DNA of 64,000 nt from G963701675 sp963701675 (lineage in GTDB: Bacteria > Planctomycetota > Planctomycetia > Gemmatales > Gemmataceae), in the NCBI GenBank assembly GCA_963701675.1, contig OY969623.1:4588001-4652000 (forward strand). The letters run 5' to 3'. Under the pieces are notes generated by a model. The model made no database searches. It saw only the letters and a list, made by a program, of their open reading frames with translations, and was not told the DNA's origin. The stretch's first letter is position 1. Each line of letters opens with the position of its first letter. Positions 28,101-35,402 of this stretch are shown piece by piece. Made by a program: the position numbers and the translations under genes.

Positions 28101-28659
28101 TCGTCACGGCGAGAGCCTTTGTGCCCAGATTGTGACTGACGGGCGCCGCAAACGTGCCATCACCATTGTTAATTAGAACGCTGATCGTGGTCGTAGAGGA
28201 ATTAACCACCACGATATCCGGAGCGCCGTCGGCGTTGAAATCACTCACATCGATCGCGGTCGGCGAAGGGCCGGCGGGGTAGCTTTGCGGGCGACGGAAG
28301 ACGCCGGTGCCCGACCCGCGCAAGATGCTCACGGTGCCGCTGGATTGGTTGGTCACAGCGATGTCGAGCCTGCCGTTGTTGTTGAAATCCGCGATAGCGA
28401 GGGAGCTCGGGTTGGACCCGCCGCTGGGAAAACTCTTGGGAAGGTCAAACGAGCCGCCGCCCTGGTTGAGCAGGACGCTCACCATACCGGGCGTGGTGCG
28501 ATTGGCAGTGACGATGTCATGCAACCCATCCTCGTTGACATCGGCGCCCGCGATAGCGACGGGCGAAGCGCCGGCCAGATAGGCCGGCAGCGCCGCGAAG
28601 CTCGGCACGTCGCGCCGTTCGAGGAATTCCAAAGTCAAAGGCCGTAGCTTGCGAGTCAT
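25192..28659 (-). CDS. Giant FG-GAP/VCBS beta-propeller surface protein (G)
   Basis: A complete 1155-residue protein. The short basic start MTRKLRPLTLEFLERRDVPS carries the planctomycete extracellular motif from residue 10. Then come tandem repeats with IADFNNNGRLDIAV and GNGDGTF signatures, a cysteine loop (NLTCPNWCEPINSRVTLF near residue 210), LNAADWPPLPIGDGPSAPVD near residue 1080 and a 70-residue tail. ATG at 28659 with AAAGGAGA upstream. It is the intact reference for the B/F/G subgroup. It is the second gene of its transcription unit, after helix gene H (102 bases, holding a palindrome) and before F (86 bases, holding another palindrome). Confidence 0.95.
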   Translation of the reverse strand: MTRKLRPLTLEFLERRDVPSFAALPAYLAGASPVAIAGADVNEDGLHDIVTANRTTPGMVSVLLNQGGGSFDLPKSFPSGGSNPSSLAIADFNNNGRLDIAVTNQSSGTVSILRGSGTGVFRRPQSYPAGPSPTAIDVSDFNADGAPDIVVVNSSTTTISVLINNGDGTFAAPVSHNLGTKALAVTTGDFNNDGNNDFIASGHNLTCPNWCEPINSRVTLFLGHGDGTFSNGWTFTALSSPGAITVADFDFDNKLDLVSIDTHADDKYPGKNVNVFFGNGDGTFHNPLFYVIGSTPSRVDIGDTDDDGLLDIVVLKPPGPIQNVVILRGTIDGLFHPPQWHDGGVKPADISIADYTADGATDIGIVNSVGGIGSVTLMVANGAGGFPTSLPKYGPATDYITVADFTGEGHLDFARTSSTTNGVGVYSGSATGSFESTGTFSADGKERHLLAEDFDADGITDLAVATDPPIFGNISVAIGTQDAQLFQQAKTFPAPSYAQNLVAADLNGDGNLDMVQGTGTSSGSGQKTLYLYFGMGNGALANPVSLHTGAEAWSAAVGDFNDDGIPDLVTGSKLMRGNGDGTFRAPVNHGAKGCYIDVGDFNDDGAQDLATAECEPWPYNQTGAVWIVLGNGNGTFKPATKITGNSHPKGIIVSDINNDGRADLVDWGTFYPIAPVNVRLGNGDGTFLPPLVLDNFGDYLADVDVGDLNGDGNVDLVACTYENYVKVLFGNGDGSFQGFINVPLAMWAFHSTIGDLDNDGDLDIAVARPNGGNPVPADDLAILFNNGDGTFLSGGNYANIADPNHIISADLDGDGRLDLIVSEDDYSQAQMHVFLNTPNATFVGVRANEVNADPGALAAGDFNGDAFPDLAIPHTTGFGGVTVLLGNGTGFFAPPAIYNFGVIARAVTVTDVNGDGIFDLASVDANGYANILLGNGDGTFQYAGSYPAGDGVWALAAADFDLDGDADLVVANNLPAGAISFLFNNGDGTFQEPLGLGVGASPQHLVTGDFNNDGRPDVAVANFGGGIVSVMLGNGDGEFQTPLHFAVADSLRWLAAADVNNDGFTDLLVTSANGVAVLLNAADWPPLPIGDGPSAPVDIGRQTMSAKPNVVARPILVHGDLKTAETVASPGPKFVSRQIARVVRPPVDVLATELT

Positions 28660-28705
28660 GAGTCCGTCTCCTTTTCAGTCAGTGTTGTGCACGACCGAAT
28701 TTCGC

Positions 28706-28774
28706 CTCAGCGGGCTAACGCCCGCCGCTCAGACGATTCGGGACTTCCTGAGCGGGGGGCGTTAGCCCCCTGAG
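28706..28774. repeat. Palindromic repeat overlapping the 3' end of gene H
   Basis: Two 27-base arms, 28706-28732 and 28748-28774, match as inverted copies with two mismatches around a 15-base loop; the arms read CTCAGCGGGCTAACGCCCGC and onward. The right arm overlaps the last codons of gene H, so the H stop codon TAA (28764-28762) and its final Gly-Ser-Gly-Gly residues come from the repeat. It looks like a mobile REP-like element inserted at the gene end; it might also slow transcription between H and G. Confidence 0.8.
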
Positions 28775-30261
28775 CCGTCATCCTTTTCGAAATCCCCTGT
28801 GATCAGGACAGCTAAATAATCAGGCAAACTCGGTACACCCGTCGACTGCACCTCGAACGCCCCGATGTCAATCGTGCCGTTCACGATCCGCGGAAACCCG
28901 GGTCCGCGCTGGTCGAACTCGGGCGCGTCGGTGTTGTCACCGGCGTCGATGGCCGGGCTGCCGGGGAGGAGGGCGTGAGTCAATGTCGGCCCGCCGTTGT
29001 CGGCGAGAGGACCGAGCAAGGGATCGACATCGAGAAGGTCGGACTCCGCAAACCCGGTAGCACCGATGTGATTGCCGAAAAGATTGAACCCGGATGTGTT
29101 TAACGGCCCCTTCATATCCGGCGCATTCGGCGCCGAATTACCGGCGATGATGTTATTTCGGAAAAAGTTGAAGCTCTGGCCGCCGGCAGCCCAAATCCCC
29201 CCACCCATATTCGCACTACTGTTACCGTGGATGGTGCTATGACGAAGAGTCAACTTGCCCTCACTTCGAATTCCGCCGCCGCTTTGGCTCGTCGCGGTGT
29301 TACTACTGATCGTGCTGTTCTCAATCAGAACATCTGTCGAATGGCCGTTGTGTATCCCGCCGCCATGGGTCGTGCTATTCAGCGCGATGGTAGTGTCGCG
29401 AATCGTGGCGGTAACGCCCGCGTCAATGTAAATTCCACCGCCACTACCCGAACTCGAATGGTTGTTGGAAATCGTAGTTCGTTCGACCGTTAAAGTTCCT
29501 TCGTAGATACTGATCCCAGGCCTGCCAAACACCGTGGTATTGTTGGTGACGATGCTGTCTTCGACCGTAATGAAATTGAGAGCGGCAGTTGCCGAGATAC
29601 CTCCCCCGTCATTTCCCGAGATGGTGCTGTGAAAGATCGAAGTCGTGGCGCCTCCCGGACTAATTCCGCTCCCGCCGGTGTTGTTCGAGATATTGCTGAA
29701 ATAGGCGGCGAACGGTCCTTGGGTGAATATGCCGCCTCCGCTGTAGGCTCGATTTCCGACTACCGCGACGTCGCCTAACAACGTCAGGGTTCCCTTATTG
29801 AGTATCCCGCCGCCCCTTTCCTCACTAACATCCGAAAGGAAACCGTTTGCGATGGTTAGGCCAAACAGGAGAACGGACGCTCCTGGATCCACTTCGAGGA
29901 TGCGATAATCGCCACCGCTGTCCCGCCGTACCGTTAACAGTTCCGAGCCCGGCCCGAGCACGTCGATGTCGGATGACAGATGAGGCAACGCACCGTTTAG
30001 ATTGATCGTGCCCGTCACCGTGAAATCAATCGCATCCGGTCCTGGCTCGGCGTTGACCTTGTTGATGCAGTACCGCAAATCGCCGCGAAAGCCTTTGCCG
30101 GCGCCGCTGTCGCTGAGGCGAGTGACGTGGCAGGTGGACAACAGCTGACGATCCTCCAGTGGTTCGAGTCTCGGTCTGAGCCGATTTGCCGCTGACACGC
30201 GTGACCGTCTAATGCCGCAAGTGTTTGTGGCAAAATACTTTAAGCTGAATAGACGAACCAT
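28762..30261 (-). CDS. Right-handed beta-helix surface protein (H)
   Basis: 499 residues. After an unusually long basic leader of about 27 residues comes RLRPRLEPLEDRQLLS, the planctomycete extracellular motif. Next is a CSLREA-like segment (CHVTRLSDSGAGKGFRGDL and following). The middle third is beta-helix coils such as GNSSANMGGGIWA, NNTGGSGISPGG and IVTNNTTVFGRPG, rich in N-N-T and G-G-G-I turns. The end is GSPAIDAGDNTDAPEFDQRG and IDIGAFEV, the choice-of-anchor Q type C-terminus. ATG at 30261 with GGGAG upstream. It heads the second transcription unit, below the conserved element at 30305-30358. Beta-helix proteins of this type are usually secreted adhesins or polysaccharide-binding proteins; no catalytic residues can be assigned. 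Confidence 0.92.
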   Translation of the reverse strand: MVRLFSLKYFATNTCGIRRSRVSAANRLRPRLEPLEDRQLLSTCHVTRLSDSGAGKGFRGDLRYCINKVNAEPGPDAIDFTVTGTINLNGALPHLSSDIDVLGPGSELLTVRRDSGGDYRILEVDPGASVLLFGLTIANGFLSDVSEERGGGILNKGTLTLLGDVAVVGNRAYSGGGIFTQGPFAAYFSNISNNTGGSGISPGGATTSIFHSTISGNDGGGISATAALNFITVEDSIVTNNTTVFGRPGISIYEGTLTVERTTISNNHSSSGSGGGIYIDAGVTATIRDTTIALNSTTHGGGIHNGHSTDVLIENSTISSNTATSQSGGGIRSEGKLTLRHSTIHGNSSANMGGGIWAAGGQSFNFFRNNIIAGNSAPNAPDMKGPLNTSGFNLFGNHIGATGFAESDLLDVDPLLGPLADNGGPTLTHALLPGSPAIDAGDNTDAPEFDQRGPGFPRIVNGTIDIGAFEVQSTGVPSLPDYLAVLITGDFEKDDGSGG

Positions 30262-30304
30262 AAAGATGCTCCCTCATGCCCTGTAAGCAGCGCGCACCCC
30301 AAAC

Positions 30305-30358
30305 GCGCGAGTATTCCCCTAGTACTAAAGGGTGATTTGAGGCCAAAACCGGACGCGC
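30305..30358 (-). promoter_or_regulatory. Conserved upstream element, copy 1 (before gene H)
   Basis: Bases 30326-30355 are identical to 38386-38415, and the flanks are similar for another 20 bases. Read on the minus strand it runs GTTTTGGCCTCAAATCACCC, TTTAGTACTAGGGGAAT, then GC-rich DNA. The TAGTACTA core is a perfect eight-base palindrome flanked by CCC and GGG. It lies in the 167-base gap between genes I and H, 44-97 bases upstream of the H start. Conservation only at the heads of the two surface-gene blocks suggests a promoter or operator; which of these is not shown. Confidence 0.65.
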
Positions 30359-30428
30359 GGGATGGCGATTTTCCAGATTTATTTGATAAGAGCCGCACCG
30401 CTCCGGGCGAAAACGAGCAGTTGGCGGA

Positions 30429-33113
30429 TTAGTCCAGCCCCAACCATTCAGAATCCGGATCCGTTGTTTCGGTGACCGCGCCTCGCACGATCCGGCGCGC
30501 CGTGTGCTTGGTCCGGGACGGTAATGCGATTTCGGTCTCTCGCGGGGGCGTCATCGCCTGCCCTTGCGACGATCGCTCCATTCTTCGAACGTTGCCGACG
30601 TTTAACGGCGCGAACGTTCCCGGACCGGCGCCGATCGGCAGCGGCGGCCCGTCGGCGGCGTTGACGATGATGCCGACGCCGTTGAAGTGGGTGACCGCTC
30701 GCAAACTCGGCTCATGGTTCGTGCCTTGGTTCTCCGCTACCTCTAGCGGCGCATAGCGCCGCGGGCCTTGCGTAATCGGCAGTGGCGGCCAGATGCCGTC
30801 GTTTTTCAGAATGATAATCCAGTTACCATCATGAATGGCGGCGTCGAGCCAGCCGTCCTGGTCGTAATCACCGACCAATAGGGCTCGCGGATTGTAGCTG
30901 ACCGCAAATGCCATCGATGGTTCAAAGGACCCGTCGCCGTTTCCCAGCATTACATGGATGAAACCGGCTGTGCTCTTCGTAAGGGCGACCTGATCCAATA
31001 CGCCGTCGCCGTTGACGTCGCCGGCTACGATGTCTTTCTTCGACGGGACGACGCTTCCCGTGGTGAGAACAAACGTACCGTCTCCATTGCCCAGGGCGAC
31101 GGTAATCGTCGCACTCGCCAGATTGGCGGCGGCAACATCCGGCTGGGCGTCGTTATTGAAATCGCCCACGAGAAGCTTGTCCGGGTTGGTCCCGAAGATG
31201 AACACGACCGGTGCCGCAAACGTGCCATCGCCGTTGCCCATCATAAGGCTCACATCCGAGTTTTGCTCGATCACGATATCGAGAGTGCCGTCGGCATTGA
31301 AGTCGCCGAGAATCATGGTGCCCACGCCAGCGAGAGGATAGAACTCGAACGGCGGAAACGTGCCGTCGCCCTGGTTCAAACGCACTCGCAGGCCGTCTGA
31401 TGCGGCGGCGACAAAATCGTCCAGGCCATCGCCGTTGAAATCACCGAAGCGTGTGACGTTGGCGCCGGCGATCGCTACCAGCTTCAATGCATCAAGCCCA
31501 TTCGTGGCGCCGGGCACAATTCGGAGGGAAGATTGAAGGATGTTCGCGACCGCCAGGTCATTAATGCCATCGCTGTCGAAGTCGGCAACCGCCAGATCAA
31601 CCGGCGACGAACCACCGACATAGGGGACATACCAAGCGAATGTGCCATCGCCATTGCCGCGAAAGAAGCCGACACTGGCGCCTGGAAACGCGGCCGCCAT
31701 ATCAAGCATGCCGTCGCCCGTGAGATCAGCGACGGAAACATTATGACCGTCGGAGGGCGCCGCAAGCGTTACTGACAGTCCGAATGTGCCGTCTCCGTTG
31801 CCGCGGAAGATGTCAATGGCTGCTTCCAGGCCGCTGATCACCACCAGGTCTTGCTTGCCGTCAGCATCCAGGTCTCCCACGTCAATATCTTTTGGATTCG
31901 CACTGCTGGCGAAATTCACCGCCGGCTCGAAAGTTCCATCGCCGTGGCCCAATAAGATGCTGATACTGTGACTGTTGAGATTGGACGTAGCGACGTCCAG
32001 CTTTCCATCACCGTCGAAGTCCTCAAGGACAAGATTGGGCGGATTCGCGCCGACCGGCGGGGATGCCAAGGGCGGTGCGAAGGTGCCGTCGCCGTTGCCC
32101 AGAAGGACAGCGACGTTGTTGCTCGAGGGGTTAGCTACGGCGAGGTCGGCATCACCGTCGTTGTCGAAATCGCCAGCCCGCAGGTTCGTGGGGCCGCTCC
32201 CCGCCGCATAGCTGACCGGCGCCGCAAAAACACCACCGCCTATGCCAAGCAACACCGTGACCGCAGCAGGGTTTGCCACGATAATGTCGAGAAATGGGTC
32301 AGCGTTGATGTAGTCGACCACCACGTCCATTGCCGTCCCGCCGGCGCTGTATGAGGTCGGGCCTACCAGCTTGCCGGTCCCATCTCCGAAGAACAGATAG
32401 ACCTTGTTCTGGGCGGTCGTGACGGTATCCGCATGGCCATCGTTATTGAGGTCCCCAACCGCCACATATTTGAGCGAATCATTGATGCCGAGAAAATAGT
32501 CCGGTGGCTTGGCTGGGAAACTCCCGTTGCCGTTGTTCTCCCACAAGCTCAACTTGTATGGCCCGGAATTGCCGTGCTGGAGTACGACATCGCTGTCGCC
32601 GTCGCCGTCAAAGTCGGTGGGAATGGCATCATCGACCGTACCAGAGCCGAAAAACAAACTCGTGGAATAGCTCACGGGGTTCTTGAAGTTTGCACCGCTT
32701 GCGCCAAACTGAATCCGAAACGAATCCGTGACAAAATCCGGATCGCTGTCGTTGGAAAGATCGGCAGCGGTCATGAATTTCGAGCCCGCACCCGTAAAGG
32801 CCTTGGCGGCGACGAAATCACCCGGCCCGACGCCGATCAACACCGTCAATGTGCCACCGTTATTCGCGCCAACAAGGTCGATTATGCCGTCATGGTTCAG
32901 GTCGCCGGCTGTGAGCAAGGACGTGTCCACGCTGCTCGGATAGGTAGCCCGGCGACGGAACGTCCCCTGCTGATTGCGGAGGATGGTGATCGAATAGGAT
33001 TCTGCATTGCTGACCGCGAGGTCGGCATCGCCGTCGGCATCGAAATCAGCGGCAACGACGATGAGTGGGCCACCGTTGGCGAAATAATTGACCTGCCCTT
33101 TGAAGGTGCCCAT
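30429..33113 (-). CDS. FG-GAP propeller protein (I), C-terminal piece after frameshift
   Basis: An 894-residue continuation of the piece at 33046-33915. It carries FG-GAP repeats throughout and is more diverged than the other propellers (for example DSNDFGNxxDFVTDSFRIQ-like irregular loops). It is unusual in having two C-terminal motifs, IWPPLPITQGPRRY near residue 765 and NAADGPPLPIGAGPG near residue 805. The ATG at 33113 lies within the GGC-GAT-GGC codons of a repeat and is not a start. Removing one G (plus-strand CCC at 33109-33111) restores NGDGTFKGQVNYF and a 1161-residue protein. It ends 167 bases before gene H and is the last gene of the first unit. Confidence 0.85.
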   Translation of the reverse strand: MGTFKGQVNYFANGGPLIVVAADFDADGDADLAVSNAESYSITILRNQQGTFRRRATYPSSVDTSLLTAGDLNHDGIIDLVGANNGGTLTVLIGVGPGDFVAAKAFTGAGSKFMTAADLSNDSDPDFVTDSFRIQFGASGANFKNPVSYSTSLFFGSGTVDDAIPTDFDGDGDSDVVLQHGNSGPYKLSLWENNGNGSFPAKPPDYFLGINDSLKYVAVGDLNNDGHADTVTTAQNKVYLFFGDGTGKLVGPTSYSAGGTAMDVVVDYINADPFLDIIVANPAAVTVLLGIGGGVFAAPVSYAAGSGPTNLRAGDFDNDGDADLAVANPSSNNVAVLLGNGDGTFAPPLASPPVGANPPNLVLEDFDGDGKLDVATSNLNSHSISILLGHGDGTFEPAVNFASSANPKDIDVGDLDADGKQDLVVISGLEAAIDIFRGNGDGTFGLSVTLAAPSDGHNVSVADLTGDGMLDMAAAFPGASVGFFRGNGDGTFAWYVPYVGGSSPVDLAVADFDSDGINDLAVANILQSSLRIVPGATNGLDALKLVAIAGANVTRFGDFNGDGLDDFVAAASDGLRVRLNQGDGTFPPFEFYPLAGVGTMILGDFNADGTLDIVIEQNSDVSLMMGNGDGTFAAPVVFIFGTNPDKLLVGDFNNDAQPDVAAANLASATITVALGNGDGTFVLTTGSVVPSKKDIVAGDVNGDGVLDQVALTKSTAGFIHVMLGNGDGSFEPSMAFAVSYNPRALLVGDYDQDGWLDAAIHDGNWIIILKNDGIWPPLPITQGPRRYAPLEVAENQGTNHEPSLRAVTHFNGVGIIVNAADGPPLPIGAGPGTFAPLNVGNVRRMERSSQGQAMTPPRETEIALPSRTKHTARRIVRGAVTETTDPDSEWLGLD

Positions 33114-33915
33114 CGCCGTTGCCCGCCAAGACCGAAACCGTGGTGCCGAGGTAATTGGCTACCGCCAGATCGGCCTGCGCATCGCCATTCAGATCGGCGA
33201 TGTCAACTCCGAAAAGCCAGGAACCAATTGTGTAGGATGTGGGCGCGGCGAATGTACCGTTGCCGTTGCCTAGGTGTATAAACACCTTGCCGTCATATCC
33301 TGCCGTTACAACGTCAGGGTTGGTGTCGCCATTCAGATCGCCCGTTTTCACCTCACGGCATCGATCTCCTCCATTCACGTGAAGCGCCGGCTGGAAAGTG
33401 CCATCCCCGTTGTTCCGTAAGACGTCAAACCCGCCGTTATACGCTGCGACGGTCACGTCAAAGTCGCCGTCGCTGTCGAAGTCGGCGGCATCGATCGCGA
33501 CCGCCGAGCTACCCGCCGGATGACTTATGGACGACTGAAAGGTACCGTCGCCGTTGCCGCGCAAAACACTGACAACCGTCCAGTGCGCGGTTACCAGATC
33601 TAGAATGCCGTCCCCGCTTACGTCAATAATAACAAGGTCGTAGGCATTGTTGAGATTCGAATAGTGCGTCGGAGGTAAGAAAGACCCGTCACCGACACCT
33701 AAAGCGACCGAAATCGTGCCCGGGCTGTGATTCGCCACGGCCACGTCCAAGTTTCCGTCGCTATTGAGATCGGCGACCTCCAAGCCAGTCGGATTGGTGC
33801 CTGTGGGGCTAAACGGGTTCGTAGGCGCCATCACAAAGGTCAAAAGGTCCCGCCGCTCGAGCCGTTCCACCGACGGCCGAAAGAACTTGCGTGATCGGAC
33901 TGAGATTCGAGTCAT
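33046..33915 (-). CDS. FG-GAP propeller protein (I), N-terminal piece
   Basis: The true start of gene I is ATG 33915, which overlaps the TGA of helix gene J by four bases; AAGGGAG lies upstream within J. The leader MTRISVRSRKFFRPSVERLE is followed by RRDLLTF, a variant of the planctomycete motif (VERLERRDLLTF). FG-GAP repeats follow (VADLNSDGNLDVAVANHS, DSDGDFDVTVAAYNG) until the insertion at 33109-33111. Coupling of a propeller to a helix gene by ATGA suggests that the two fold types are produced together. Confidence 0.86.
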   Translation of the reverse strand: MTRISVRSRKFFRPSVERLERRDLLTFVMAPTNPFSPTGTNPTGLEVADLNSDGNLDVAVANHSPGTISVALGVGDGSFLPPTHYSNLNNAYDLVIIDVSGDGILDLVTAHWTVVSVLRGNGDGTFQSSISHPAGSSAVAIDAADFDSDGDFDVTVAAYNGGFDVLRNNGDGTFQPALHVNGGDRCREVKTGDLNGDTNPDVVTAGYDGKVFIHLGNGNGTFAAPTSYTIGSWLFGVDIADLNGDAQADLAVANYLGTTVSVLAGNGDGHLQRAGQLFRQRWPTHRRCR

Positions 33916-34775
33916 GAAATGCTCCCTTCATCGTCCTGGAAAAAGGCGGTGCTTAAGATTGCCATGAAATTGGGCACATTCGGTATCGGCGACGCCTGTA
34001 CCTCAAATGCCCCGATATCAATCGTGCCGTTCACAATCCGCGGAAATCCGGGGCCGCGCTGGTCGAACTCGGGCGCATCGGTATTGTCGCCGGCGTCAAT
34101 GGCGGGGCTGCCGGGCAGCAAGGCCATCGTCAATGTCGGTCCGCCGTTATCGGTGAGCGGGCCGAGTAGCGGATCGACGTCGAGCATGTCAGTCGGTCCG
34201 TAGCCGACACCCGCGGCGCTATTGCCGAACAAGTTATGGTCGGATGAACTCAATACGCCCAGTAAGTCCCAGCCTTCGTTGTGGCTAACGATTGTGTTCC
34301 GAATGAAAAGCGACTTATCGCCATAATTAGCAATGCCACTACCGCTGCCCTCAGCAAAAGGATTGAAGTTGAAGCTGATCGTGCTGTGACTGATCACGGT
34401 TAGCTGACCAGCAACAGAAATCCCGGCTGCGCCTTTACTGGCATTGAACGCGACAGTGCTGTTAACGACGGACAATGTGCCAGCGGCAAAAATTCCACCG
34501 GCCACCCCATCGTCAAAGTAACTTGCCGACGTATTGTGAGCGATCGTGCTGCTGTAGATTGACACGAGCCCGGCCCGGCTGGAGATTCCGCCACCCCATG
34601 TAGCAAAACCTCCAGCGTTGTTATCGAGAACGCTGGATTCGATAATGGTCAGCTCACCACGGTTGTAGATGGCACCTCCTTCAGAGACAAAACCCGCGTA
34701 AACCGTGTTGTTGGCAAGTATCGTGTTCAGCAGTGTAAGGTTACCATAGTTGGAAACCGCGCCTCCGTAAGCCAC
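33912..34775 (-). CDS. Beta-helix protein (J), C-terminal piece after frameshift
   Basis: A 287-residue continuation of the piece at 34841-35317. It contains coils rich in N-N and G-G-I turns (NNAGGFATWGGGISSRAG, IYSSTIAHNTSAS) and ends GSPAIDAGDNTDAPEFDQRG plus IDIGAFEV and a short acidic tail DDEGSIS. The frame is open upstream to the break at 34863-34868, where one base is missing; with it restored the junction reads STGPSEGGAILNHGTL. The last base pairs form the ATGA overlap with gene I. Confidence 0.84.
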   Translation of the reverse strand: MAYGGAVSNYGNLTLLNTILANNTVYAGFVSEGGAIYNRGELTIIESSVLDNNAGGFATWGGGISSRAGLVSIYSSTIAHNTSASYFDDGVAGGIFAAGTLSVVNSTVAFNASKGAAGISVAGQLTVISHSTISFNFNPFAEGSGSGIANYGDKSLFIRNTIVSHNEGWDLLGVLSSSDHNLFGNSAAGVGYGPTDMLDVDPLLGPLTDNGGPTLTMALLPGSPAIDAGDNTDAPEFDQRGPGFPRIVNGTIDIGAFEVQASPIPNVPNFMAILSTAFFQDDEGSIS

Positions 34776-34840
34776 GTCGAGTAGGTTCCGTGCCTCGTTG
34801 TTCGATAGAATCGCGCCTTGAATGACGAGTGTCCCATGGT

Positions 34841-35317
34841 TTAGGATTGCGCCGCCTTCCGAGGCCCTGTCGACTTAAAGACTCCTCCATTCCGCATGGT
34901 GACGTCGGCCACCTCAACAGTAGCGGACCCGAGTACTGTGAAGATGCGATAATCCATGCCGTCGAGGACGAGCATGTCAGCGCCTGGTCCTTGTATGTCA
35001 ATATCCGACGCAAGATCCGGCAACGCGCCAGTTAAATTGATCGTTCCTGTCACCGTGAAGTCGATCGCATCCGGCCCGGGTTCGGTGTTGACCTTATTGA
35101 TGCAGTAGCGCAAATCGCCGCGGAAGCCCTTGCCGACGCCGCTGTCGCTGAGCCGGGTGACGTTGCAGGTCGACATGAGCGTGCGGTCTTCGAGGGGTTC
35201 CAATCGTGGATGGTAGGGTGCGTCAAGTCTTCGAGGACGCACCGTTCGTCGCACGAGTCGCCGGTGCGTCTTCGAAGACTCGACGCACCCTACGAGCCGG
35301 CTTGAAATGCGAGTCAT
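34841..35317 (-). CDS. Beta-helix protein (J), N-terminal piece
   Basis: Start ATG 35317 with GGAGGAG upstream. Residues 9-35 are an insert encoded by a palindromic repeat (35213-35293); removing it leaves the same start as gene K (MTRIS then leader). After the insert comes LEPLEDRTLMS, then CNVTRLSDSGVGKGFRGDLR, a CSLREA-like segment. The frame is lost after VFKSTGP because of a one-base deletion. Joined length is 468 residues. J sits between K (85 bases) and I (four-base overlap). Confidence 0.84.
   Translation of the reverse strand: MTRISSRLVGCVESSKTHRRLVRRTVRPRRLDAPYHPRLEPLEDRTLMSTCNVTRLSDSGVGKGFRGDLRYCINKVNTEPGPDAIDFTVTGTINLTGALPDLASDIDIQGPGADMLVLDGMDYRIFTVLGSATVEVADVTMRNGGVFKSTGPRKAAQS
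35213..35293. repeat. Palindromic repeat inserted in frame in gene J
   Basis: Arms 35213-35244 and 35262-35293 are 32-base inverted copies matching at 30 positions around a 17-base loop; outer sequence GTAGGGTGCGTC. The 81-base element adds exactly 27 codons to gene J, without a stop, between the first residues and the extracellular motif. It belongs to a different family from the repeats at 25126, 28706 and 36751. It could be a miniature mobile element that tolerates or favours in-frame insertion. Confidence 0.85.
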
Positions 35318-35360
35318 GTGCTCCTCCGTCTGAAGTTGGAATCTCTGCGTTCTCTGCGAA

Positions 35361-35389
35361 CTCTGCGGTTAGTTCTTCAAACCGCAGAG
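35361..35389. repeat. Hairpin repeat, CTCTGCGGTT family (short copy)
   Basis: CTCTGCGGTT at 35361-35370 pairs with AACCGCAGAG at 35380-35389 across AGTTCTTCA. It lies in the K-J gap. The flanking bases on both sides (TCTCTGCGAA and AACGCAGCG) are a degenerate version of the longer stem at 36751-36801, so the two gaps carry copies of the same element. Confidence 0.7.
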
Positions 35390-35402
35390 AACGCAGCGCT
35401 TA

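Noticed and set aside
4308..33915. Regular short repeats that could suggest a CRISPR array or satellite DNA
   Set aside because: The repeats are degenerate codons for GNGDGTF and DFNGDG in continuous coding frames; there are no constant repeats with unique spacers and no cas genes.
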